Below, in pieces: positions 35,553 to 47,408 of a stretch of 64,000 bases of DNA (position 1 is the stretch's first letter; each line of letters begins with the position of its first letter). Source of the DNA: Scalesia atractyloides (taxonomy: Eukaryota > Streptophyta > Magnoliopsida > Asterales > Asteraceae); contig CAMTDV010000002.1 in NCBI GenBank assembly GCA_947069175.1, positions 12,888,988 through 12,952,987 of the forward strand. Direction: 5' to 3'. The notes beneath the pieces were generated by a model. The model saw only the letters and a list, made by a program, of their open reading frames with translations. It made no database searches and was not told the origin of the DNA. The position numbers were made by a program, and so were the translations under genes.

Positions 35553-36243
35553 AAACACTACTAGAAAATGGTCATTTTGTTACGGAAATTTCCAACGCAA
35601 AAAATATGCGTCGCAAATTCCGACACATTTATCAACGCATTTTTTACGAAACTATTAACCTAATCAATTTTCTATTACTAAATACAATTCTACAACATTG
35701 TGACACATTACCTACAAAAACCTAATTAAAACTACTAATTCTGAGTAGTGTGTTAGAAAATTGTAGCAATTTCCTACGAATTTTAACGAAAATTTTACAA
35801 AAATAAAAAGATCCCTTTACATCACTGGACCTTATCTGATAGTCCACCGCTTTCAACAAATTATAAATGTAACCCTAATAACCCGTCTAGTTACATTTTT
35901 GTCATACCTTCTGTCAAAATACGTTTGACAAATTAAAATTCAGAACCCTAAATGCCTAAATATTCATCATCGTCATCCACATGAATCACCAATTAAATCC
36001 ATTTTTCAATCTATCACTTCCATATCACACAATCTTCACATTGTCAATCTATTCATCTTCCAATTTATTGACCAATAACCAGATCAAATAAGAATCGCAA
36101 CTACGACGAATCACCGGAGGAAATTTGGGAGCTAATCGATTGGTTACGCGATAATCCATTCATCTTCAAATTTGAACCAATCAGGCGATAATCATCATCA
36201 ACAATTTGAATAACTTTCATCGGTAAGCAAACGATTGTTGTGG

Positions 36244-36755
36244 TTAACCGATCGGTTACGTCGCCATTTCACCCTTGTAGATCTGACGTATATCTGAACA
36301 GTATGATTTCTGGATTCATTTTCTAATTTAAAAACCCAAAACCCTAGATATTAGTTAATTGTGAAACTGTAACGTAGAAACTGTTATTCGTGAGATTGCC
36401 CATCCGTTCTGTTGCTTTGAATTTAGAACATGTTGATGTTTTGAATCATGATTTGGTTATAATTGAAGGATTGAAGGAGTTAGGGTTGAGTAATATAACC
36501 GATCGGTCACGCTGCTGTTTCATTGTTGTAGTTGTAGATCTGATGTATATCATTCACCTGGATTCATTTGCTGATCTAGAAACCTAAAAACCCTAGATAT
36601 TCGTTAATTGCGAAACTATAACGTAGAAACTGTAACGTAGAAACTGTTATTCATGAGATTGCTTATTTGTCTAGTTGCTTTGAATTTAGAACCTGTTGAT
36701 GCATTGACTCATGATTTGGTTCTGATTGAAGGATTGAAAGAGATAGGGTTGAGTA
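36244..36755. repeat. About 250-bp tandem duplication inside the CACTA element
   Basis: 36244-36494 and 36495-36755 share, in order, CCGATCGGTxACG, GTAGATCTGA, AAAACCCTAGATATT, GTAACGTAGAAACTG and TTGGTT-AATTGAAGGATTGAA. Confidence 0.85.
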
Positions 36756-38391
36756 ATAGGAAATTAAGGTGTTGAGATGTGCGAATGTTGATAAGTTACG
36801 TGATGTTTATTTGATATAGTGAAGTTTCATCCAGATTTGGATGAATTAGATGTAAGTTATCCACATAATAGAATTGTAATTGATGCTTTGCGTAGTTATA
36901 GTATTAGTGAAATTATGATAACTGATGCTGAAATGGAATGCTTGTGTTTTGAGTAATTTGGTTAAAATTAACATCTCAATGAATACTCTGCTTATAGATA
37001 GGTCACTATTTAAAAAATTTAAATGAGAACTTTTATATGTTTATTTCTTCGAGGTTTGGCTTTCAAGGGATTGATGAAGGTTTTCCCAGTTGGGCGCTTG
37101 ATGGTGCATTTTCATATTACCTAGAGAGTAAATTCACATAATTACTTCATCTTACTATTTAGTATTCTTAATCTAAATTCTGAATACTGAAGCTTAAGGA
37201 ACTAGAGATTATGTAGAGGTTCTCATACCTTTCAGTGAATAAGTTCTAACTATATATGTGATCAAATGTGTAATCTCTCTTTTGAATTAATCAATAATTA
37301 CTCAAATAATAGACTGTTGTTTGACCCGCTTTAATTATTGTTATAACTTGTATTCACAAGATTTATATATATTTTGCTGCTTCAACTTGCAAATATAATA
37401 TTTTCCTTTTCTTACCGACTTTTCTTTGAGCCTTTTTCAAGGCATCATCAGGTACTTGTACATAAGTTGATTTTTTTTATAAATTTCCTAGTAGAAACAA
37501 AGCCATGATTGCTGAATTAAGTGTACCATGCCTTGGAACCAAAGATCTGTTCTACATTGTGTACAAACCCGCCATACGCTGTTGTACATGTCATGTTTAC
37601 TATCTTTGTTGCAGCTATATTGTACATCAGGTCAGTTTACAGTTTCTTGACTGTGCTTGTTACACAATTATTTTCTGTGTTTTAAACCTTTTGATTCACA
37701 TCTAAATAGAGATGTGAATCCACATGCTCAAGAGGTTTGATTATTGTTTTGTCATCGTCACATAGTTTTAAAATAGTTTTGAAGCACTATTATATCTGTC
37801 GGCTATAAGAAACTCACTCTTCTAGATCCATGTACCCATCTTTTGGTTTGAGATGACCTAAATTATTCTTTTGGCAATTTTTACAGTTCATTCAATATAC
37901 AATGTGTTAAATATGATCTATAGAAATTGCGCTATTAAGTGTGTACACGTGTGTGTGTCCTGATGTTTGAAATTTATGAAGTCATAGTGAAATTAGGAAT
38001 ATAGCATGTATAATGGAACCTGATGTTCAGTTTGAACTTCCATGGGTTGGTATGGTTAGCAGGGTTAGAGTCTGGTTGAGTAGCTTAGTGTGTTAGGGTC
38101 TGGTTGGGCTTAGTTGTGTTAGTGGATTTGGGATGAGTTTAGATGGTGGCTATTTGGGTTGATTAAGAGGTTTAGATTTTAGTTATATATCTCTTTTATC
38201 GAAAACGGTGCTAAAATAACATGGTTTAGTAATTACCCAAAAGTACACTCAAAGTATAATAGATAAGGAAGTTCATTGATATTAGTATGCTTACTAAACG
38301 TGTGAAATTGGTCGAATAGTGGGTCATTGATTTATTGTTTATTTAATAATACCTTTTAACAAACTTTTAGGCTCAAACTATGCAAACACAA

Positions 38392-38556
38392 TTGGCAGGA
38401 GATTCAAGCTCGCCTTGAAACTGAGACGAAGGAGAGGGAAGATCTTGGAGTTCGTCTTGAAAGTGAGAGAAGGGAGAGAAGACCTCCAACAACACATAAA
38501 TGAAACCGTGAGAAAATAATTACAAGACTTTATGAAGAACTGGCGTCCTCGTAATT
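38392..38556 (+). pseudogene. Coiled-coil remnant of a CACTA transposase-associated protein
   Basis: The sequence reads WQEIQARLETETKERE and then a Glu/Arg-rich repeat. It continues in another frame as EDLQQHINETVRK, a stop, and LQDFMKNWRPRN. This fits the C-terminal coiled coil of plant Ptta/En/Spm-type proteins, broken by one frameshift and one stop. The family assignment leans on its position inside a CACTA element. Confidence 0.5.
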
Positions 38557-39108
38557 AATTAGCATTTGTTTATGTTTTTAGATATATACGCATGTTAAAA
38601 GTTTGTTAGTTTTGTGGTTTAAAAACGCTAGAACTTGTCTTGTGTATTATTTTTAGTACGGTGATTTTACAACAAGTTTAGTAATATTTTTTGCATATTT
38701 TTTTGGTGATTTTTCATGCAATTTTCAGAAAAAACAGGTTTTCAAGAAAAATTAAATTTTCCAGGTTTTTTTATACATATTTCGTTATAAATGCGTTGCA
38801 AATTCTTTAGGGGATGTGTAGGAAATGTGTTGCAAATTCTTTTTGGGATGCGTAGGAATACGTTGCAAAAATAATTTCCAATGCCAAATTTTCGTAATTA
38901 AGGAATTGTAGGAAATGTGTTACAAATTTCCAACACAAAATTTCCGTTGCAAATAAGTTGAAATTCATGTAGTAAATGTGTTGCAAAAAGTTTTCCACCG
39001 GCCTTTTTCAACGTTAGGTTTTTGTGACAAATGCGTCACCAATTCAGTTTTGCGACGCATTTGTGACGGAAAAACACGTTGAAAAGTTCCATTTTTCTAG
39101 TAGTGAAA

Positions 39109-39224
39109 TGGGTATGGTTTCAAATGGCCGATTCATCCTAGATTATGGAGGGAATTTGTTAAACTAAACATTTGGAATAATATTGAAAGCACAGGGAGGC
39201 ATATCGCAATGATAAAAGGGCAGT
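39109..39224. other. Continuation of the CACTA insertion target
   Basis: From about 39113 the text reads as an open stretch that joins to 35552 across the CACTA element (KWPIHPRLWREF and onward). Its family is not recognised. Confidence 0.35.
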
Positions 39225-39405
39225 TTTGTCTTTTCACCAACTTTTAAAATGAGATCCAACGTCTATTAGCGGGACGGGCAAAAAGAAAATTTTCTGTAAA
39301 CCACAAGGAATCAAACAACAAAAATTTAGTCCGAGGGGTGAACAATGATCCCACTGTCAAACCACATGGACGCAAATGGCACTTTACTTGTATTTTAAAG
39401 GTGTT
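39225..39405. mobile_element. Mutator-like terminal repeat, right-hand copy
   Basis: It is the inverted counterpart of 21648-21850. Between the two lie the retroelement remnant, the Tekay element and the CACTA element. Confidence 0.45.
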
Positions 39406-41280
39406 TTATGGAGGCAAAACCCTACTTAGGCTAGTAAGAAATTTTTATTTTTCCTTTATTTTACCGACTAACTCACAGCACTTCTAATTCTATTTTAATC
39501 TATAATTTTGTCCATGATCGAACCCTTAACCAAATGAAACGGACACATCTCCATACACATTGGTATGGCTAGGCTACAAGCTTTGTGGTACAGCATGTGA
39601 TAATTTAGGCTGAGACAATGAAGCCAAAGGGAGGAGCAATCTGGCCATGGGTGGTGTCTGTCGGGTCAAAAGACACATGTCTAGGCACATGTTTAGATGG
39701 GCCCGAGCCTGACTTGGGTGGATTAGGGTGCTGACCCTCATGTTTTTTTGTAAAAAAAAAAACAGTTTAGAAAATAACAACTTTCATTGGATATTTAGCA
39801 TTATGTGTTTTTAGTGTATATACGGTAACGTGATGGATATTTTATAACCCTAAATTGTCATATCGTAAGTAAAACAAAAGTTATCAGTTACCCCATTTTG
39901 CTAGCATGCTCTTATCTGCATGTTTATTGTAGTTGAAAGCAAGACAATTTTTATGTTCAGTTCCGTATGTTGTACATAACTTGGAAAGTGAACTCACAAA
40001 TCACAACGTTAGTTGACCTTTCGCAAGTATAGGATAACTTGACTTTGAAATCTATTAAAATGGATAGTTGACAATTAGAATAAGACGTAGTTGTAAATAA
40101 ATGTTGATTTAACAATACCAACATGTGTTAGTTTATAAAAACTATTAGCTAACAACATGAGAACGACAATGTACGTGATCTGAAGTCAAAGTTAACACAT
40201 GTTCAAAACTAATGAGATACTTTTGTTTACTCAAACTTTTGCCTTATTTGGTTTTGAGTTTCATCTGCATCATGATGGTTAGAGTACCCTTAACTTTAAC
40301 TCAAATTAAGTTTGAATCCCATGCTCGACCGTTTTGTTAGGTTGGTTTGATCGGTATTCTTGTAAGTATTTGCTGACTTGAGGGTACCTCAACAACAGTG
40401 TTTGTGATGCCAAGTATAAGTATTTGTCATTTCAAGATTGGATCATGTCACAAATATTAAAGAAATTCTATTATAAAGGACCTCATGTAATAATGTAATA
40501 TATATGTGTAAGAGTGACGAGATTGGAGTCACATAAGAAGGAGGCCGAAGTCCCATACAGGTAGAATGAAAAGAGTTTCCTCCCTTACATACAGGGGTGA
40601 TTGGATCTAATCAAATGAGTCAAATCTATACGAGCTTGAGCCTATACTAAGCCTAAGAGCAACCACAACAATGGATCAAGTCTATATAACAAACTACTTA
40701 GTCAGAATGTCACATCCAATCTTCTCCAGCATGCCCACCAGACCGCACAGGCAGACCTTCCATTGTTTATGCTCTAAATAGAACATGTCTCAACATAGGT
40801 TGGTATCAAGAACATCTTGTGGCTTGGAAAAAAAACTATAAGTCAGAGTAATTTTTATCTTTTAACTTCGTGACCTTCATTTGATTAATTGATTATTTAT
40901 GTAAAAAACTTCATAAAGAAATTCTATGAAATAATTAACTAAAACACTATGTTACTTATGAAGATGATACACAAATAACATATCCTACATAACCAACAAT
41001 TCCAATTTCCAATATTATTTATTTATAAATTATAATTAAATAAAACTATGATTAATTGATTATTCATGTACCAATTTTATAGAGAAATAAGTAATCTCTA
41101 TTAGATAATCAACTAAAAATCGTTACGTTACTTATGAAGATGATACACAAATAAAAAACCTACACAAACAACAATTCCAATTTCCAATATTTTTTATTTA
41201 TATAAATTATAAATTAAAATGTTCACAATAAAACCCAACACAAGGAGATATGCAGACACTTTAAAGGGTTGACCCTAAAT
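39406..41280. other. Intergenic DNA upstream of the PSY-type gene
   Basis: AT-rich, with no gene seen. It contains a degenerate tandem duplication at 40879-41215. Confidence 0.4.
40879..41215. repeat. About 175-bp tandem duplication
   Basis: Both halves contain GATTAATTGATTATT, then GTTACTTATGAAGATGATAC and AACAATTCCAATTTCCAATATT, with about 10 percent drift between them. It ends shortly before the promoter of the PSY-type gene. Confidence 0.8.
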
Positions 41281-41335
41281 CAAGGGTCTAGATTAGTAGT
41301 TCCTTTCACTCCCCAGTTCCCACTCGTGCGCCCAC

Positions 41336-41384
41336 GTTTGGTCAAAGTCAACCCCCTCCCTCTTTATCTCCTGGGTATAAATTA
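41336..41384 (+). promoter_or_regulatory. Promoter of the PSY-type gene: TATA box and W-box-like sites
   Basis: TATAAATTA at 41376-41384 lies about 50 bases before the start codon. Just upstream, TTGGTCAAAGTCAACC contains two inverted TTGAC cores, the W-box bound by WRKY factors. The W-box role is inference from motif alone. Confidence 0.55.
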
Positions 41385-41419
41385 GACATCAATCAGTTAT
41401 TTCGTACACACAGAAACAG

Positions 41420-41422
41420 ATG
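41420..41422 (+). promoter_or_regulatory. Overlapping upstream ATG of the PSY-type gene
   Basis: This ATG lies 13 bases before the in-frame start and opens a different frame that overlaps the signal-peptide coding region. It has G at +4. Ribosomes starting here would not make the hormone, so it could lower translation. Confidence 0.5.
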
Positions 41423-41432
41423 GCGTTAGGGT

Positions 41433-42485
41433 ATGTACGAATGTGGCGGTGTGCGGCGGTGTTTCACATTATTATTATTGGCTGCTCTCTTCGCCGGCGC
41501 AAACGCCCGCTTCACCTCAGGTGATCTATTCTCTCTCTTTCAATTTGTTCACTAATGGCGTTTGCACACTGTCTTCTGCTTCAAGATTTAGTTAGTTGAT
41601 TTTTTTGCTCTCTCACTGCTGGGCTTTTAGTTTTTTAACTTTACAATTTCTAAGTTAGTACAAGGGGCTGATTTGTTTTTTTATTTGGATCACTAACGGA
41701 CCACTAAAGTTTAATCGTGCCAACAAGGGAATCACCGATCATATCCATCTTCACTAGGCAATAACGTCTATACACCAATAAATCTAGAAAAAAAACCTTT
41801 GGGAACCAAACCCCTCATGTTCTATATGCCTTATCACATCCCTAAGATACCACTAGGCTATAATGTCATGGACGAGTTGATTTGACTTATGTTGGTATCT
41901 TTTGGGTAAGTCTGGCAAAAGGGGTGAGTCGGGTTAAGTGACAGTTTAAAACGTGTTAGCATCAAGCTAGGCTCGGGTCAGCTGTGAGTAAAATAAGTTC
42001 GGGACAAAAGAGATCTATACATATACAATCAGAAAGTAGAAACATGTTATGGAGATGTAGCAAAACAATAATACAAATATGTTTTAATCATAGTTCAAAC
42101 TAATAAGTGGTATCATGATTGCTTCCATTCCTGTAACCATTCCCATTCCCATATATTGGAGTAATAAGAATGTCTTTCAGTAGTCGATTCGATAGTTTAA
42201 TTACATTCGAAGCCAATTCTAATTATAAGTGAAGGTAAATTGGATTTCTAACATGAATAATAATGATGTAGAATTAACGTACTAGTTGTATGATGATAAA
42301 ATACCCGCATTAAAAATACGGTCTTATTGTTTACGATAGGTGAAGAAGCGACAAAGACAATGACTCGAAGGCTTCTAGGGATGCATGTTAACGACTATGG
42401 TGAACCATCAGCAAATCAAGGGCATGATCCTAGAGGAAAGCGTCGTAAGCTTCCAAAGAAGCGACAGCTAATTATGTCGACATGA
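41433..42485 (+). CDS. Precursor of a tyrosine-sulfated peptide hormone (PSY family)
   Basis: Two exons, 41433-41520 and 42340-42485, are joined by a GT-AG intron of 819 bp and encode 77 residues. Residues 1-26 form a signal peptide: a basic start, then LLLLAALFAGANA. The C-terminal half holds the hormone block DYGEPSANQGHDPRG, very close to the PSY1 core (DY, then PSAN and HDP), preceded by basic MTRRLLG. In the family, TPST sulfates the tyrosine in the Golgi, the peptide is cut out and arabinosylated, and it is secreted to promote cell expansion through leucine-rich receptor kinases. A Lys/Arg-rich tail follows. Length matches PSY1 (75 residues). The start is the second ATG; the one at 41420 is out of frame. 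The gene appears intact. Transcript data would settle the start. Confidence 0.87.
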
Positions 42486-42677
42486 AGGATGACATTGCTA
42501 CCAACCTATCTACTTGCTAACTGAGGAGATAATAATTTATCATATGTTAATTTTAATCTGATTATGGTGATGTAACCACGGTATCTAATATTTATGTTTG
42601 TGTTTTGTCGTTGCACTATTTTACTGAAAGTTTTAGTTGTATTATTTTTACTGAAAGTTCTATAATCTTATTGAGAA
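42486..42677 (+). other. 3' flank of the PSY-type gene
   Basis: Likely 3' UTR and downstream DNA. No clear polyadenylation signal can be singled out before the MITE. Confidence 0.4.
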
Positions 42678-43127
42678 AAGGGATACTTGATTTAAATAAT
42701 CCCAACTTTTACCAATTAGTCGATAACACTTCTAACTTTCGATTTGTATACCAGCACTCCCAACTTTCAACTTATTGGGTGATAACACTCCCAACTAACT
42801 GTACCCTAACCCAGTTAGCTTTTGCTAATGTGGCATCTGATGTGGCTCTTTTTGCGTATGTGGCATATGATGTGGCATTTTTATGACCTGGCAGCCGATG
42901 TACCAGCTTACGTGGCATTTTTTATGATGTGGCAGCTGATGTGGCAGATGGCATGGCATTTTTGATGATGTAGTAGCTGACATCAGCTAACTGGGTTAGG
43001 GTGAAGTTAGTTAGTGGGTGTTATTAGCCAGTAAGTTAAAAGTTAGGAGTGTTGGTTTACAAATCGAAAGTTGGAAGTGTTATCGACCTATTGGTAAAAA
43101 TTGAATTATTTAAATCCAATATCCCTT
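42678..43127. mobile_element. Foldback MITE, 450 bp
   Basis: The outer 150-200 bases of each side are nearly perfect inverted repeats: AAGGGATACTTGATTTAAATAA against AAGGGATATTGGATTTAAATAA on the reverse strand, and onward through CGATAACACTTCxAACTTTCG. The centre repeats GATGTGGCA several times. No gene is present. It resembles Mutator-type MITEs, but a clean target duplication was not found. Confidence 0.75.
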
Positions 43128-43740
43128 ATTAAAATTAAAGCAAAGTATCTACATAGCTATAGTTATGAAATATAACAATAACATAATAAAAAAGTAACAA
43201 TTATATTTCTGTATTTATTATATTGGTTTAACGCTTAAAATTTAAATAAAAGAATTATACATTTTAGACTTTTAGGATTTCCTGTTGTATTAGACTATCA
43301 ATAGAAAATGTCATCTAAAGTTTGGTTCCGAAGCGTACCAACACAACAAGGTCAATACCAAGATGCAGTCGCAATCTGTCATTAAAAGAATTGGGAATGT
43401 ATTAGGAAAAATCGGTTAAGAAAAGAAAAAGAAGCGTTTAAGAAATCTGTTAGGAATAACTAATTTCGTTTATCATTAGATGATCTTAGAGACTGACGGA
43501 TCCAAGAATTTTTTTCAGCGGGTTACTTTTCATAGATTTTCACTAATTCTGATTAATTTTTTTTTCAAATTATACAAGATTTTTACTAATTTATCTTTCA
43601 AACCGAAAGAATTCTTGAACACCCGAAAAGCCCCTAAATCTTATTTCACACCCCTACATGTATCTCCCCGTGTAGAATTCTACAGGCCATAAACTGATTG
43701 TTGCACAAAAAAATGTAAGAGAATATTTTTTTGTCTCCAT
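43128..43740. other. Intergenic DNA, no gene seen
   Basis: AT-rich. The 70-residue open frame at 43480-43692 has no recognisable feature. Confidence 0.35.
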
Positions 43741-43980
43741 GTATACGGGTCGTATAATATTATACGACCCGTATAGATTGTTATACGACCCATATAATGT
43801 TACACAACCCAAACCTCATATACTATTATGCGGCCCGTAAAATGTTATACGACCCATATAGAATGTTATACGACCTGATATTTTCTCCATCTATACTAGC
43901 CGTATTACATTATACGGCCCAATGTTTTACATGTAAGATTATTCTATACGAGTCGTATAATATTATACAGTCCGTATACA
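43741..43980. repeat. Cluster of palindromic TATACGACCCGTATA-type repeats
   Basis: About ten degenerate copies of TATACGRCCYRTATA occur in 240 bases in both orientations. They include a perfect 34-bp palindrome at 43742-43775 whose half is TATACGGGTCGTATAAT. Confidence 0.8.
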
Positions 43981-44111
43981 AAATGTAAAATTAAGATTTT
44001 GAAGTATGACTTTATTAATAGCCCGTCACTCATTTAAGTGTGATGAGTCATGTGTCACCTAAGTTGGCTCAATAACCCTAGTCTTGCACTTGCTTAAGAA
44101 GTTTATAACTA
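43981..44111. other. Spacer, nothing recognised
   Basis: No feature is seen. Confidence 0.3.
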
Positions 44112-44327
44112 TTGAAACACAAAAGGGCCCAGTACAAATCAAATTATAGCCCAGCTAAATAACGAAAAAAATACGACAGAAGACTCATAATTGTTTTTTT
44201 TTTCAATTGTGTTATTACTGTTGAAACACAAAAGGGCCCAGTACAAAAGTTATAGCCCAACTAAATAACCAAATGAATACAACAAAGACTCATAATTCTT
44301 TTTTTTTTCAATTGTACTTAACCAAAA
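44112..44327. repeat. About 108-bp tandem duplication
   Basis: Both copies read TTGAAACACAAAAGGGCCCA, then GCCCAxCTAAATAAC, GACTCATAATT and a T-run followed by CAATTGT. Confidence 0.9.
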
Positions 44328-45769
44328 AAAAAACGAATCGAAATTCTTAGGTGACTCGGCAAGAAAAATTCATGTAATATACGGTAAACATGTAATTTAC
44401 AATGGTATTTGGTTTAACTACACAAAAGTTGTCTTACACAACTTAAAAAATAAAGTTGAATATAGGACCAAAAGGATACCACACATGTTTTATATAGGTA
44501 ACAAACCATAAAAAATGAATGCCATATCTACACTGATGCTTGGTCAGTATTAGCTCGGTTCGGTACAGTTGTGGTAATCAGTGTTGTTTACTATCCCAAA
44601 TAAATATATTATTTTGGATACAATGAGTTGTCAATAAAAATTATATCATAATGTTAACAAAAAATCGGCACTATACCAAAAATGAGTAAAATCATAAACG
44701 AACACCGTAACGCTAATGCTCGTACAATAGCGGCTCGGTACCGGTAATGCCAAGATAAGGGAAAATAGCGAAATCAACTCATATCGAAACAAAAACAAAA
44801 AATAGAATATCGGTACCGATATCAATGTTGTTTTGCTATTATCGGATCAGCTTAGAGTGATACGTGTACTGTATCAATATAGTACCAGTACTTTGTCAAG
44901 GGAGTATTGACTTATGTTTTACATCAATTGGAAAAACCATAAAAATGAGTATTAGTACTAGTACCAATGTTGTTTGGCTTATATCAGTTTGATTACGTTA
45001 CCGTGCCTGTACGAATGTTGTTTGGAACATCGAGAAAATAACTAAAACGAATATAGTACAGACACCGATGTTTTTAGATAGTATTTGTGCAGTTTAACTA
45101 TATTTGACCCGTTTGAATATCACTTTTATCGAACCTTAGATAAATATAAGTACGTTATTGTTTAAATCACGAAATAGGTAAATGTGTCACTATGATTACG
45201 ATGATGAAAAGTTAGAAACCCAAAACCACATCATAACTTTGATGACATATATGCTTATGTTTCGATCACCAATACATTACTATTTACAACTTGTTTTTGA
45301 GTAAAAGTTGTATCTATACATAGATAAAAATAAGAACGTCACCACAACATACTCACACTTTTATAGGGTGTCGTATCTTAAAAGTTATAAGCGAAAAAAC
45401 ATAAATACATTTAAAACTAACTTGACTTAAAGTTAAAATGTAAATGAGTTATAGGAAAAGGACACAGCCTGTATAGAATATAATGGACATTCGTTGTAAT
45501 TTCGCTAGTTAAAAGATATTAAAGAAAATGACCAATGTGCTCTCATGTGAGTGGCACATGTTAAGAGTTAATAGAAAAATCAACTAGGTTAGGACAAAAG
45601 AACATCGTCTATTGAGAAACAGTAACATAAAAGGCATCCAATATAATTTTGATAGTTAAAGGATATCGCTTGCAATTTGGCTCAAACTTAACGAACGTAA
45701 ATTACAATTTAGTCAAGGTTTTATTTTAGGTGGATATCAAAATTATGTTTTAACTAAAGTCAAGCTATT
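44328..45769. other. AT-rich intergenic DNA, no gene seen
   Basis: The stretch 44540-45060 repeats GGTACCGxxACTxxTAC-like text, related to 22290-22560. These are probably remnants of one old element family. Confidence 0.35.
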
Positions 45770-46000
45770 ATGGTCTAACTAAAATCAAGCACCTAGGCGC
45801 TAATCGGAGGTAGTCCACCTCGATCTTAACCTAATTGGTCAATTAGTCTGTCAAAATTATTATATTTTAGCTAAAATCAAGCTTTTATGTTTTAACTAAA
45901 ATCAAGAACCTAGGCACTAATCAGAGGTAGTTCTCCTCGATCTTGACCTAATTGGTCAATTAATCGGTCAAAGGTCGATGTAGGTCAAAACTGATCAAAA
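45770..46000. repeat. 115-bp tandem duplication
   Basis: Both copies contain ACTAAAATCAAG, CCTAGGC, CTCGATCTT and ACCTAATTGGTCAATTA in the same order. A shorter third piece precedes them. Confidence 0.85.
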
Positions 46001-46071
46001 TACGGGGCCTGTATTAGCCAAATTTTGGCAAAATTGGTCCAAATATGTCACTATATGAATTTTTAAGTTTA

Positions 46072-46075
<4 letters not shown>

Positions 46076-46114
<39 letters not shown>

Positions 46115-46118
46115 TATA
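46076..46118. repeat. AT dinucleotide microsatellite
   Basis: About 21 AT units with one interruption. Confidence 0.9.
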
Positions 46119-46674
46119 CCCTATAAAATTCCAATCCGATTAGCCCTAGGCGTACCCCCACCACTCAACCAACGCATAGCAATTTTTACAACCATACTCA
46201 TTTCCCATCATATCCTTACAATTTAGAGAAATCAACTCAAAACACCACTTCATATCATTCCTAATCCTCGTTTTTTAAGAGAAACTAAAGTGAACTCGAT
46301 ATTAGAGGAAAGGTAAAGTGAATCCTAATATATTTAGGGACGGGGAAGGGGGGATATGTGAGGTTAGAGAATAAAAGATAAATTTAAGGAATGGTGATTG
46401 TATAGTTAAATTATTGGAACAAGGATAAGAAACAAGATATTAATAACATACTATCAGCATAGAATATTGATCTCATACATCGTTATTCCATGTACGAGCA
46501 TGTATTCTAGACTTACCTTTCATTTACTGTGTATAAAACAAAAGCATGCATGTTAAGCTTAAAGTGCTTGAATGTTGTTGATACACAATCTCAATCAACA
46601 TATCTAATAATTGCACACTTCTCAATTTTTCATTCAGGGGTAGAGAAAATTATTTTGGAAGGATAAGAGATTTA
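46119..46674. other. Intergenic DNA, no gene seen
   Basis: No frame or repeat is recognised. Confidence 0.35.
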
Positions 46675-46682
46675 CTTGAGCT

Positions 46683-47408
46683 TAGGGCTGTTCACAAGCC
46701 GAGCCGAGTTGAGCGGATCTTTGCTCGTATTTGGCTCGTTTACAAATTGAACCGAGCGGAGCGGCTCATTTAAAACCGAGCCTCAAATCAAGCGAGCATT
46801 TTTCAAGCAGTAAAAATTATGAGCGAGGGTCGAGCGAAGTTCAAGCGATTTGGATAACCGTGTCACCCGATTTAAATTTGCTGAGAGAGATAATGACAAT
46901 GTTGGGTCTCAAGTTTTTATGTCTTTAAAAACATGCACGTTTATGACATAATATTTTTCTTATGAATAACAATGTTGTGGTTGACGAGGTTGATTATATT
47001 GAGCGAACAATTACGTTGAGAACAGAAGACGATCTATTTAGGATAACGACATCAAAAATTGAGACGATGAATAGACAGATGTTTATTGGTTTAGGGTGTA
47101 ACTTTTAGTTTGATATTAATTTTTTATTGGCGTGGTTGGAGTTGTACGTATAGATATAGTTGTAAATGTGTATATAGTGAACCAAAATCTAATAGAGTGG
47201 TACATATAAAATTATAAATTTAATTTATATATAAGTATATATGTATGTGTAAGTGTGTATATATATAGGTGTGTGTGTATATATATGTATAATTTATATT
47301 TGTGTGTATATAATTTATGTTTACAACTGAGCGCCAAATTGAACGAGCATTTTGCAAGAAATTTCTGAACGAGCGTCGAGCGAGCGGCGAGCGATTTGAG
47401 CGGCCCTA
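46683..47408. mobile_element. hAT-like non-autonomous element, 726 bp
   Basis: A perfect 8-bp duplication CTTGAGCT flanks it (46675-46682 and 47409-47416). The ends are TAGGGCTGTTCACAAGCC and, on the reverse strand, TAGGGCCGCTCAAATCGC. GAGCGAGC-rich subterminal text is typical of this MITE group. The 65-residue frame inside (46731-46928) is not a gene. Confidence 0.88.

Larger units (their letters stand above)
35556..39105. mobile_element. CACTA (En/Spm) DNA transposon, 3.55 kb, degenerate
   Basis: It starts CACTACTAGAAAATGG and ends CCATTTTTCTAGTAGTG, the inverted CACTA ends. It is flanked by the 3-bp duplication AAA (35553-35555 and 39106-39108). The subterminal zones carry many copies of a TGCGTTGCAAATT-like motif on both strands (35590-35640 and 38780-39080), as expected for transposase binding sites in this superfamily. 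The only coding trace is a coiled-coil remnant at 38392-38556. The element is non-autonomous. Confidence 0.9.

Noticed and set aside
41420..41520. First ATG as start of the PSY precursor
   Set aside because: Its frame gives no signal peptide and does not join exon 2 to give the conserved core. The ATG at 41433 does both.
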